Of a stretch of DNA of 64,000 nt, positions 26,778 through 35,191 are shown piece after piece. The stretch is from Candidatus Eiseniibacteriota bacterium. Lineage in GTDB: Bacteria > Eisenbacteria > RBG-16-71-46 > CAIMUX01. Positions within the stretch are counted from its first letter, which is position 1, and each line of letters starts with the position of its first letter. The stretch lies in the NCBI GenBank assembly GCA_016712505.1, contig JADJQY010000002.1:1-64000 (forward strand), in the 5' to 3' direction. The notes under the pieces are model-generated. The model searched no databases. It was not told where the DNA came from and was given only the letters and a program-made list of their open reading frames with translations. The position numbers and the translations under genes are program-made.

Positions 26778-27383
26778 ATGTTGTCGCGCGACGAGGTGGT
26801 GGCCCGGATCGAGGAGTCGATCCGCGTCCACCGCGCCCTGAGTGAGCAAGCGGAACTTCTCCGCAGCATGGCGGGGGAGTGGACCGCCGCGATCCGCCGC
26901 GGGAACCAGATCCTCTTCTTCGGCAACGGCGGTTCGGCCGCCGACGCCCAGCATTGGGCCTGCGAACTCTCGGGGCGCTTCTACCTCGACCGGAGGCCGG
27001 TGCCGGCTCAGGCCCTCACGGTCAACAGTTCCAACCTGACCGCCATCGCCAACGACTACGGCTACGACGAGGTCTTCGCCCGGCAGCTCGAGGGGGTCGG
27101 GCGCTCCGGCGACGTCGCGGTGGGCATCTCGACCAGCGGCAACAGCGTGTCGGTCATCAAGGCGCTCCACTCGGCCCGCGCCCTGGGGATGATCACCATG
27201 GGATTCACCGGCCGGACCGGTGGCGAGATGCGCGCCCTCGTCGACCACTGGCTCGGCATCGATTCCACCGACACGCCGCGGATCCAGGAAGGGCACGAAC
27301 TTGCCGGCCACCTGATCTGCGAACTGACCGAGCGCGAGCTCTTCGAGAGCGAGACGGTCGAAGGGAAACCGGGCCGGTCATGA
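26778..27383 (+). CDS. gmhA: Sedoheptulose-7-phosphate isomerase
   Basis: This ~201-residue SIS-domain isomerase converts sedoheptulose-7-phosphate to D-glycero-D-manno-heptose-7-phosphate, the first step of the heptose pathway. Family motifs are ILFFGNGGSAADAQHWACEL, NSSNLTAIANDYGYDEVFARQ, VGISTSGNSVSVIKAL and the metal/active-site EGHELAGHLICELTERELF. ATG 26778 is preferred because GGAGGAAG lies ~10 nt upstream; a GTG at 26760 in the same frame overlaps that ribosome-binding site. The stop overlaps the start of the CPBP protease gene by 4 bp (ATGA). With hddA and hddC this gives three of the four enzymes for GDP-heptose. Confidence 0.93.
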   Translation: MLSRDEVVARIEESIRVHRALSEQAELLRSMAGEWTAAIRRGNQILFFGNGGSAADAQHWACELSGRFYLDRRPVPAQALTVNSSNLTAIANDYGYDEVFARQLEGVGRSGDVAVGISTSGNSVSVIKALHSARALGMITMGFTGRTGGEMRALVDHWLGIDSTDTPRIQEGHELAGHLICELTERELFESETVEGKPGRS

Positions 27384-30300
27384 TCGAAGGCGACGTACCC
27401 GGATCGGAACGCCAACTCTCGGCCGGCGATCGTCGGTTTCTCTGGCTCTGCCTCCTGCTCGCCGCCGTCTCCCTCCTGGTCGGGTTCTACCTCTTTCCCA
27501 AGGTCAACTCCGAGGCCTCGATCCGCTTCGACCTCGATCGTGCGGCTTCCGAGCGGGTGGCGCTCGACTTCCTCACCCAGCAGGGCTTTGCGCGCGAGGG
27601 GAAGAAGCACGCCTCCAGCTTCGTCTACGACGATGAGGCAAAGGTCTACCTCGAACGCACGCTGGGGGTGGAACGCTCGAACCAGGTGATGGACGGCGGC
27701 CTCCGCATGTGGCGCTGGGGGCATCGTTGGTTCCGCCCGCTGGAGAAGGAAGAATGGCGGGTCGAGGTGGCGACCACCGGCGGGATCGCCGGCTTCGAAC
27801 ACCTGATTCCGGAAGAGTCGGTCGGCCCGAGCCTCCCGCAGGAGGAGGCGCGGGCCCTGGCGGAGTCGTTCCTCTCGAGCGCACTCAAGCTCGACCCCGC
27901 GCAACTCGAGTTCTTGGACGCCCGGACGGAGAAGCGCCCGCGCCGCGCCGATCACACCTTCATCTGGAAGTCGCGCACGCTCTCCTGGAACGCCGCGCCC
28001 GTTACCGGGAATGACGAGCGTGGCGCAATCGGGACCGAGGAGAGGGGCGTTAGCGGGAATGAGGGGAGCTACCGTTACGAAGTGCGGATCCAGGGGGACC
28101 GGCCGGGCCTCTACCGCGAGTATGTCAAGGCTCCCGAGGCTTGGAAGCGCGACTATCAGAGCCTGAGGTCGAAGAACGAATCGACCGCGGCGGTCGCCTC
28201 GGCGCTCCTCGTGCTCACCATCGTGGCGGTGATCATCGTCCTGCTTCAGCGGATGCGGTTGGGCGACGTACGCTGGGGGACGGCCGGAAACTACGCCTGG
28301 ATCGGGACAGTGCTGACCATCCTGGCCGGGCTCAACTCGCTCCCGGCAAACCTCTACGACTACGACACCACCCAGTCGTTCTCGAACTTCGTCATCCTGC
28401 GCATCTTCGCCGCGGTGGTGCAGGGGCTCGGAATCGGTGCGTTGATTCTCGTTCTGGTCGGCGCCGGCGAGTCGCTCTATCGCGAGGCGTATCCGACCAA
28501 GCTCTCGCTCACCCGCTTCTTCTCGCCTCGCGGCGTCCGGACGCGGCGGTTCCTCCTCTCCGCGGTGCTCGGTCTCACCCTGACCTGCTTTTTCTTCGCC
28601 TACCAGGAGGTGTTCTACTTCGCGGCCAAGTCGTTCGGCGCCTGGGCGCCGATGGACGTGCCCTACAACGATCTTTTCAACACCGCTTTCCCCTGGGTTT
28701 TCGTCCTCCTGATCGGCTTCCTCCCCTCGGTGATCGAGGAGTCGATGTCACGCATGTTCTCGATTCCGCTCCTGGAGAAGCTCACCCGTTCCCGCTGGAT
28801 CGCGATCCTCCTGCCCGCCTTCATCTGGGGGTTTGCCCACTCGAACTACCCCAATCAACCGTTCTACATCCGCGGTCTGGAGGTCGGGATCGCCGGCGTG
28901 CTCATCGGAATGATCATGGTCCGGGTGAACATCGGCAGCACCCTGATCTGGCACTTCACGGTGGACGCGCTCTACACCTCGGTTCTGCTCTACAGCTCGA
29001 AGAACCTCTACTACATCGTCTCGGCCACCCTGGCCGGGTGCGTGATTCTCCTGCCGATCGGGTATGCCGTCTGGAGCTACCGTCGGCACGGCGGGTTCGA
29101 GTTGCCCGACGGGATGCTCAACAGCGATGAGGGACCGGCCGCCCTTCCGGTCAGCGAGGCCCCGCCCGAGCCGGAAGTCCCCGCGGTCACGCCGCGCGGC
29201 GGACGATCGCGCGTCTTGACCACCGCAGGCGTCGCCCTGGCCTCGCTCCTCCTGTTTCTGCCCGCCACGAGGCTCGAGGCGCCGGAACTCCAACTCTCCC
29301 GCCCGCTCGCCCTCGAGCAGGCGCGGTTCCATCTCCGGACCGTCTCGGAGGAGCCCGACTCCTTCCGCACCGTGGTGAACGTCGCCCGCCCGCTTTCCGG
29401 CAACACGGTTCGCTACGTTCTGCAGCAGGGAGGGCCGGCGGCCCTGGCTCAGGTCCGGGCGCTCTACGACACCGAGTTTCGCTGGCAGGCCCGGTTCTAC
29501 CAGCCGCTCTCGCCGAAGGAGATCGTGCTCGAGGTGGAGCCGCGCGAGGGGCGGCTCGTCCGCCTGCGGCGCGATCTGGCCGAGCGCGATTCGCTTCCGT
29601 CGCTCGCGGCGGTCGAGGCGGAGGCAACCGCGCGCGCGTTCCTGACCGCCCACCAGATCGACACCACCGCGCTAGCGCTCACCGAGTCTTCGGTGGAGCG
29701 CCGACCGCGTCGGCTTGACCACACGTTCATCTGGGAGGCGGTGTCCGGAGATCCGCGCAACATCGGCGAGGCCCGGCACCGGGTGAAGGTAGTGGTGCAG
29801 GGAAACGAGGTGGGGGAGTTCGAACGCTGGCTCAAGCTACCCGAGCACTGGATCCGGGAGCGTAACGCGCGACCTCGCCTGGGCCGGACGGCTGCTGCGC
29901 ACCGTGCTCGCCGCCGGAGGTCTGCTCGGGCTCCTGATCTGGCGCCTGATCATCGGCCACCGCAGCGGGGCGACTCGTTGGGCGCGTTCCATGATGGCGG
30001 CCTCCCCGATCGCGGTGCTCGCCTTGGCGGCCAGTCTGAACGCCTGGCCGAAGGTGATGCTGAACTACGACACCAGCGTGCCGGCCAACGTCTTCTTCGT
30101 CACCGCCGGGGTGGGCGTTGCCGTGGGGGTGCTGCTTTCGTTCTTCCTCTCGACCGCCGCGATCGCGCTGGCCACGACCTGCTTCCCCGGGGGCTTCGCC
30201 CTGCGCCACGCTTCCTTCCGTCGGGCGCTCGTGCCGGACGCCCTGCTCGCCGCCGCACTGATGCTGGTCTGTCACGTCCTGCTCGATCACCTCGAGGCGG

Positions 30301-30791
30301 TGCTGCTTCGCCTCGCCCCCACCCAGGCGCTCTTGATCTCGAGGTCCGAGTACGCGCCCGCCGGCGCGCTGGTGCCCTGGCTCGACATCGTGACCCACGC
30401 CGTGCGGATGACCGTCTTTGCGGTCGGGATCTTCGCCGGTGTCCTGTCCCTGGCCCGCGAGTGGAAGCATCGCCCCTTGGTCCTGGCAGGAGCGATCCTG
30501 CTCGGCGCGCTGGTCATCGTTCCGATGACCGCGCGGGGCGGGGAAATCGCCTGGGGCTACCTCGCCGGGTTGCTCAACCTGGGGGCCGGGCTCCTGGTCG
30601 CGCGCTTTGTCCTGCGCGACAACCTGCTCGCCTATCCGCTGGCCCTCTTCCTCGGCTTCGCCCTGCAGGGGGTGCTCCCCTTCCTCGGCGCGTCGGGGGA
30701 GTGGTTCCGGAACCAGGGGACGATCGCTGCGGTGGTGCTCGCGCTCCCGCTGGTCGGGCTATTGATTTCGGCCGCGCGCGCGCGCCGCTAG
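27380..30791 (+). CDS. Internally duplicated CPBP-family membrane protease, interrupted by a one-base frameshift
   Basis: This ~1136-residue membrane protein is read in frame from 27380 to ~29867, then one base later (+1) from 29868 to 30791. The first half has an extracytoplasmic N-terminal domain, helices from ~270, and the CPBP/Abi protease motifs EESMSR (Glu453, Glu454, Arg458), FIWGFAH (His487) and HFTVD (His525). The second half repeats the first: SVERRPRRLDHTFIWE against TEKRPRRADHTFIWK, and LPEHWIRERN against APEAWKRDYQ, then more helices but no clear catalytic motifs. The shift lies in AACGCGCGAC, where removing one base restores continuity (R-N-R-D-L-A-W). It could be an assembly error or a true mutation. 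Translation is coupled to gmhA by an ATGA overlap. Confidence 0.8.
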
Positions 30792-31450
30792 CCGCCGAAG
30801 CCGAGCGACTGCAGGGTGCCGCCGATCCACTGGATGACGATGAAGTTGAATCGTCCGATGAGCAGGGAGACGCGCCCCATCACGGTGTAGCCGAAGGCCG
30901 CGCCGAAGCCGAGCATCAGGAACCAGATGCCGATCCGGCTGGCCTTACCGAACCCCCCCTTGTGCTCGACCGAGAAGAAGAAGTACATCAGCACCGTGAT
31001 CACCCCGACGAGCATGACGAAGGAGTTGAAGGCGCTCATGACGTTGCCGTCCCCCGAGAGGTCGACCATGGTGGCCGCGGCCTGGGGGAGTACCTCCCCC
31101 TGCAGCTTCTGCACCATGTTGATCCCGACGTAGTAGCCGACGTAGAGCGCGAGCGAGGAGCGGGCGAACCAGGCGATCTTCGGGATGTACCGCGTGTAGA
31201 GATTGAGGCCGACCAGCCCGGCGAAGCGCAGGTGAGCGGTGTCCCCGGTCACGCCTTGCTCGGCCAGCGGGATGAAGAGGTTGGGCCGCAAGGTCTGATC
31301 CAGGGTGATGCCGATGTAATACCCGAGCGAGACGCCGGCAAACAGCGCCTCGGCGAAGCGGAAGAACGGGTTGTCCTTGTAGAGAAAGCTCATCAGGCAG
31401 AGCGTGAGCAGTGCCGCGACCCAGGTTCCGAACACTTCGTATCCAGCCAT
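30788..31450 (-). CDS. Uncharacterised membrane protein, last gene of a four-component cluster
   Basis: This 220-residue protein has about five to six hydrophobic helices (VAALLTLCLMSFLYK, ALFAGVSLGYYIGITL, LALYVGYYVGINMVQ, FVMLVGVITVLMYFFFSV, IWFLMLGFGAAFGYTVMG). No catalytic motif is recognised. A Tyr/Gly-rich patch (SLGYYIGI, YVGYYVGI) repeats within it. It is the last of four consecutive minus-strand membrane-protein genes downstream of a HTH-TPR gene (gap 12 bp). Its stop overlaps the stop of the CPBP gene by 4 bp on the opposite strand. The function is unknown; the family is probably only known as conserved hypothetical. Confidence 0.75.
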   Translation of the reverse strand: MAGYEVFGTWVAALLTLCLMSFLYKDNPFFRFAEALFAGVSLGYYIGITLDQTLRPNLFIPLAEQGVTGDTAHLRFAGLVGLNLYTRYIPKIAWFARSSLALYVGYYVGINMVQKLQGEVLPQAAATMVDLSGDGNVMSAFNSFVMLVGVITVLMYFFFSVEHKGGFGKASRIGIWFLMLGFGAAFGYTVMGRVSLLIGRFNFIVIQWIGGTLQSLGFGG

Positions 31451-31462
31451 CGCTCCCCCCGC

Positions 31463-32335
31463 CTATGCCTGCTTCGCCCGACGACCGGCGAAGTACGCGA
31501 TGTTTCCGAGGACGATGAACCCGATGATGATCAGGTGGTCGATCGTCTGGACGTCCATTCCCTTGCTCGCCGTCTGGAGCATCGGGTTCGAATAAATGGT
31601 CTTGGTCTGTGGATACCCGTTGAGCAGGAGCTGCTCGTACTCCGAAGCGCCCTTGAGCCCGCCGATCAGACCGAGCATCTGACCCGCTTCGAGGTAGGCG
31701 TAGTACTTCGGGGCCGAGACCGCGGTGCAGCCGACCGCGACCGGGAGTCCGTACTGGGCATTGATCAGGTTGGCCCACCACTCGCCGATCACCCCGGTGG
31801 CGATCGAAACCGCGAGCTGGGCATTGCGCGCTCCGGTCACCTTCTGCATCAGGGGCAGGGTCGAGAGGGGAGTGCCGTTGGTGTCGCCGGGAAACGCCTT
31901 GGAGAAGTCCTCGGCGAGCAGTTTCATCGAGGCCTGGCCGCCGTCCTTGTAGCCGAGATTCACGTAGTCGACCCCGTACTGGAGGCCGGGGAACTCGGCC
32001 GACACCCGGGTGACCGAACCGTTCACCGCGGTCAGCCCACCCAGGGGGTAGAGCGCCAGCGCCACCACCTTCACCTTGCGCAGGAAGCAGTGGCGAATGA
32101 TCGCGTCGGCCATCGGCTCGTTCTCGGCCGCGGTGGTCGGGCCGTAGTCGTAGGAGAGGACCACCACGTCGTTCTCACCCAGGGTCTCGATCTTGTCGTA
32201 GATCGACTGCACCGGGGGAGTGATGGTGACCGGAAATCCGATCGGGATCAGGATCGGGATCAGGGTTCCGAGACCGATCAGGAGGAAGATCCAGCGTCGG
32301 TCGATGGTGGTCAGTTTTGCGAGTGCCGTGCTCAT
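31463..32335 (-). CDS. Uncharacterised membrane-anchored protein with a soluble alpha/beta domain
   Basis: This 290-residue protein has one N-terminal helix (WIFLLIGLGTLIPILIPIGF) and one C-terminal helix (LIIIGFIVLGNIAYFAGRRA). Between them lies a soluble domain with Rossmann-like strands: NDVVVLSYDYGPTTAAENEPMADAII, VKVVALALYPLG, then YGVDYVNLGYKDGG and a C-terminal AVGCTAVSAPKYYAYLEAGQMLGLIGG. The order of features (two nucleotide-like folds, then A-x-x-Y-x-A-G-x-x-L-G-x-I-x-G) resembles the 259-residue partner, suggesting common ancestry. It is in the same operon (8-bp and 12-bp gaps). Whether the domain faces cytosol or periplasm is not clear. Confidence 0.75.
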   Translation of the reverse strand: MSTALAKLTTIDRRWIFLLIGLGTLIPILIPIGFPVTITPPVQSIYDKIETLGENDVVVLSYDYGPTTAAENEPMADAIIRHCFLRKVKVVALALYPLGGLTAVNGSVTRVSAEFPGLQYGVDYVNLGYKDGGQASMKLLAEDFSKAFPGDTNGTPLSTLPLMQKVTGARNAQLAVSIATGVIGEWWANLINAQYGLPVAVGCTAVSAPKYYAYLEAGQMLGLIGGLKGASEYEQLLLNGYPQTKTIYSNPMLQTASKGMDVQTIDHLIIIGFIVLGNIAYFAGRRAKQA

Positions 32336-32343
32336 CGTTCCCC

Positions 32344-33015
32344 CTACTCACTCTTCTCGAGGCCGAGATAGGACCGCTCGATCCCGAGGATCACCCGGAG
32401 CGAGAGCGAGGCCGCGCCGAGTGCGGCCCCGATGATGATCCCGCGCTGGGCCGCTCCGTTCGGTACCTGCATCATCCACTCCGTGACCGAGCCGAAGGCC
32501 CCTTCTCCGACCGGAATGCGGCCGAGCATCACGAACACCGCGGCGACGAGCAGGATGGTCGCCTCGAGGTTGCGCACCCGGAAGGCGCGGAACGCGGCCG
32601 AGGCGATGTAGAACGCCAGCAGCGCGAACATGGTCGACTGCAGCGGGGTGAACATGTAGACCGACCCCCAGGCGAAGGGGGTCGGGGTCCCGTTGGGGTA
32701 GTTGCCGATGCCGGGGAGGCCGCCGAGGCGCATCGCCCCGGCGGCACCGAAGATGCCCATGAAGAACATGCCGAAGAGGAGCACCGCGGCGAAGAGCCAC
32801 CCCTTCTCGCGACGCTCGATCTTCCGCACGTTGCTCTGGACGACGTTGACCACGCCAAGCAGCAGGGCGAACCCGGACACGATCACCATGTCCTGCTCGA
32901 GCCAGCTGTTCGGCTTCTTGATGAAGGTGGCATCGTCCTTAAAGAAGAACGCGATGATCGGGATCAGGCCGGCCAGCAGGGTCAAGAGCAGCGGAAGTCG
33001 TAAGCGTAGGAACAT
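32344..33015 (-). CDS. Uncharacterised membrane protein (second of the four-component cluster)
   Basis: This 223-residue protein has six or so membrane helices, beginning MFLRLRLPLLLTLLAGLIPIIAFFF and including MVIVSGFALLLGVVNVVQ, LFAAVLLFGMFFMGIFGAAG, TMFALLAFYIASAAFRAF and ILLVAAVFVMLGRIPVG. A short loop is rich in Gly/Pro (RLGGLPGIGNYPNGTPTPFAWG). No catalytic motif is recognised. It lies 62 bp after the DUF6754-like gene and 8 bp before the next gene in the cluster. Role unknown; an oligomeric membrane scaffold or channel is possible but only speculation. Confidence 0.75.
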   Translation of the reverse strand: MFLRLRLPLLLTLLAGLIPIIAFFFKDDATFIKKPNSWLEQDMVIVSGFALLLGVVNVVQSNVRKIERREKGWLFAAVLLFGMFFMGIFGAAGAMRLGGLPGIGNYPNGTPTPFAWGSVYMFTPLQSTMFALLAFYIASAAFRAFRVRNLEATILLVAAVFVMLGRIPVGEGAFGSVTEWMMQVPNGAAQRGIIIGAALGAASLSLRVILGIERSYLGLEKSE

Positions 33016-33077
33016 GCCTCAAGTCTCCGATCCGAGGGGTTGATCCGCGGCGCCCGCGGGCCGCCGCGAACGATGGC

Positions 33078-33857
33078 TCAGTTGATCGAGATCCACTGCT
33101 TGAAGGCAGGGAAGATGTGCACCGATTCGAAGATCACCCCGAGCAGGATGGCCAGGGCCACCGCTGCCTTGGTCCAGTCCTGCCCCTTGATGCTCCCGAG
33201 CATCGACGGCTCGCGGGAGAGGTAGGCGCCGGCGGCGTAGAGCTCCTCGCCGATCAGGGTGTAGTCGCAGGCGCAGACGAAGAACGGGAGCTGCGCCACC
33301 TCGGCCGTGCCGGCGATCTGGATCGCCCCGCTGGCCTGGCCGGTCTCGGCCAGGAGGAGCGACTCGGCAAAGAAGGAACCGATCAAGAAGTTCGCCGCCG
33401 GTCGCTCGCGCACCATCGTCCCCGAAACCGCCGCGGTGTAGGCGAACTGGTCATAAGTGACGTAGTGGACGATCCCCTCGTTGTAGAGATCCGGCCGCCC
33501 GGCCTGCATGTACGCCTCGCGGACCGTCTCGCGGGCCGAGGCGAAGGTCAGCGGGTCCTTGTTCGGCACGTCGAGTTCGGTGCCGTAGCGGGCGGTCATC
33601 TTGGCCACATGCGAGAGCACGGCCAGCGAGGCGATGGTCTGGTTCTCGTCGATCGACTGGATGCCCGGGACGTAGAGCACCTTCTTGCCCAGCTCAGTCG
33701 CCCGTCCGACCGCCTCGTCGATGGCGTTCAGGCCGGCGATCTTGCGGATGAAGAGGTCCCCACCCGCCCGGGCCCGACCGATGAAGGTCAGCACCAGGAC
33801 ACAGAAGACGATGAAGAGTACCAGAGCGTTCAGACGGGAGGCGTCAAAGTGCTCCAT
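33078..33857 (-). CDS. Uncharacterised membrane protein, DUF6754-like (family name from memory)
   Basis: This 259-residue protein has one N-terminal helix (ALVLFIVFCVLVLTFIG), a soluble domain and one C-terminal helix (AVALAILLGVIFESVHIF). The soluble domain reads FIRKIAGLNAIDEAVGRATELGKKVLYVPGI, then SFFAESLLLAETGQASGAIQIAGTAEVAQLPFFV written here as separate motifs at residues ~35-65 and ~155-190. It ends with CACDYTLIGEELYAAGAYLS. I recall this pattern from proteins annotated DUF6754, but this needs a profile search. The start overlaps the HTH-TPR gene by 14 bp, so it is translationally coupled to it. No known reaction. Confidence 0.75.
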   Translation of the reverse strand: MEHFDASRLNALVLFIVFCVLVLTFIGRARAGGDLFIRKIAGLNAIDEAVGRATELGKKVLYVPGIQSIDENQTIASLAVLSHVAKMTARYGTELDVPNKDPLTFASARETVREAYMQAGRPDLYNEGIVHYVTYDQFAYTAAVSGTMVRERPAANFLIGSFFAESLLLAETGQASGAIQIAGTAEVAQLPFFVCACDYTLIGEELYAAGAYLSREPSMLGSIKGQDWTKAAVALAILLGVIFESVHIFPAFKQWISIN

Positions 33858-35091
33858 GCGTGTCCCCTAGTTGGTTCTCGGTGTTGAGGCAGGGCCAAGC
33901 CCAGGAGAGGTCGAATACCAGCCCCAGCCCCAAGAGCAGAAGGGCCAGGAGGCGGAGAAACGGCGCGGCCGAAAGGGCGGCGGCGAGGATGGCGGCACCG
34001 ATCGGCCGGATCGCCCGACTCGCTCCCAGGACGCGGTGCTTGACCTCTTGCACCTCGCGGAAGAGCGCCGGCAACCGCTTGTCGCGCGAAACGACGGCCA
34101 GGCTCTCGATCGCATCCAGGGTGAGCGGGTCGTGGGCCGCCTCTTCCGGATAACGATAGGCGGTGGCCAGGGCATGGCAGAGCCGCGCCTTGATCCAGAC
34201 CTCGTTCCAGATCGGATTGTCGGTTCGTCCCGAAAGCTCGATTGCGCGATCCAGGTCGCGGAAGCCGGGGTCGGCGCTCTCGACGTCCTGTCGCCGCACC
34301 ACGGTGGCAAAGACCAGCATGAAGCCGCGCAGAGCGAGCAGCCCGGCATAGAGGGGAGGATGGGTGCGGGCTGCCTCCTTCGCCTCTTCCAGCTCGGAGA
34401 CGATCTGGCCCAGCTCGGCCGGGGTGAGGCTCTCCAGCGCATGGGCATCGCGCACCAGGGCGTCATTCAGGTTGAGCACGCCGTAGGCCCGTTGCCACGG
34501 TTCCATCGTGCCGTCGAGCGCGCGGGAGAGCACGCCGCGCGCCTCGATCAGGCGTCCCTCGCGGAGGAGGGCCTCGCCGTACGACAGTCGGGCGTTCGTC
34601 TCCCACACCGCGTCGAGCGCGCCCGAGGAGAGGGCGGCGTTCCAGAACACCTTGGCGTGGCTGAACTGATGCCGGAAGGAGGCGACATGCCCAAGGAGAG
34701 CCAGGGCCGTCGCGAGGTGACGATCGTGCGCCTCGGGATGGTGGAGCAGCCGTGCGAGCCGGAGCTCCGCGGCGGCCGGGTCGCGCGGGACCAGATCCTC
34801 GATGGCGCGCAGATCCTGGTTCAATTCGGCGACCTCGAGTTCATCGCTCCCCGCCGCGTCCAGGAGATCCTGGGCGGCGGCCAGGACGAGACGGTAGATG
34901 TCGGCCGCGGCCAGGAATCCGAGTTCGACGATGCGATGGAGCGTGATCCGGGTCTTGCCGGAGAGAATCTCACTCAGGGAGGAGGGAGGGAGCTGGGCCT
35001 CGCGGGCGAAGTCGCGCGCGCTGTATCCGATCTGGTCGATGGAGTCCGTGAGGACTCTGGCGGCTCGTTTGAGCCGAATCTCCCCATGCAT
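33844..35091 (-). CDS. HTH-TPR protein with C-terminal membrane anchor
   Basis: This 415-residue protein opens the membrane-protein operon. Residues ~15-60 (IDQIGYSARDFAREAQLPPSSLSEILSGKTRI) form an XRE/Cro-type helix-turn-helix. Residues ~75-340 are alpha-helical repeats resembling TPRs (LLHHPEAHDRHLATALALLGHVASF, FWNAALSSGAL, ALLREGRLIEARGVLSRAL). The last ~50 residues are strongly hydrophobic (AAILAAALSAAPFLRLLALLLLGLGLVFDL), one or two membrane helices. This would be a DNA-binding sensor tethered to the membrane, an unusual arrangement. The start ATG 35091 follows GGGGAGGGG; a second ATG lies one codon later. The stop overlaps the next gene by 14 bp, so regulator and membrane genes are co-expressed and may be autoregulated. 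Confidence 0.78.
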   Translation of the reverse strand: MHGEIRLKRAARVLTDSIDQIGYSARDFAREAQLPPSSLSEILSGKTRITLHRIVELGFLAAADIYRLVLAAAQDLLDAAGSDELEVAELNQDLRAIEDLVPRDPAAAELRLARLLHHPEAHDRHLATALALLGHVASFRHQFSHAKVFWNAALSSGALDAVWETNARLSYGEALLREGRLIEARGVLSRALDGTMEPWQRAYGVLNLNDALVRDAHALESLTPAELGQIVSELEEAKEAARTHPPLYAGLLALRGFMLVFATVVRRQDVESADPGFRDLDRAIELSGRTDNPIWNEVWIKARLCHALATAYRYPEEAAHDPLTLDAIESLAVVSRDKRLPALFREVQEVKHRVLGASRAIRPIGAAILAAALSAAPFLRLLALLLLGLGLVFDLSWAWPCLNTENQLGDTHGAL

Positions 35092-35191
35092 GCACCCCTC
35101 CCCTTTGCCTCCCCGGCGAAGCGCACAGTACCACGGCCGACCGATCCCCGGGGTCGTCTCGATTCGGAATTGCGAACTTCGCCTCGCGGCC

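Noticed and set aside
30791..32371. The CPBP frame continuing to 32371
   Set aside because: Domain similarity stops at 29867 and resumes one base over, ending at 30791. The extra stretch is random, Arg/Pro-rich and antisense to the membrane cluster.
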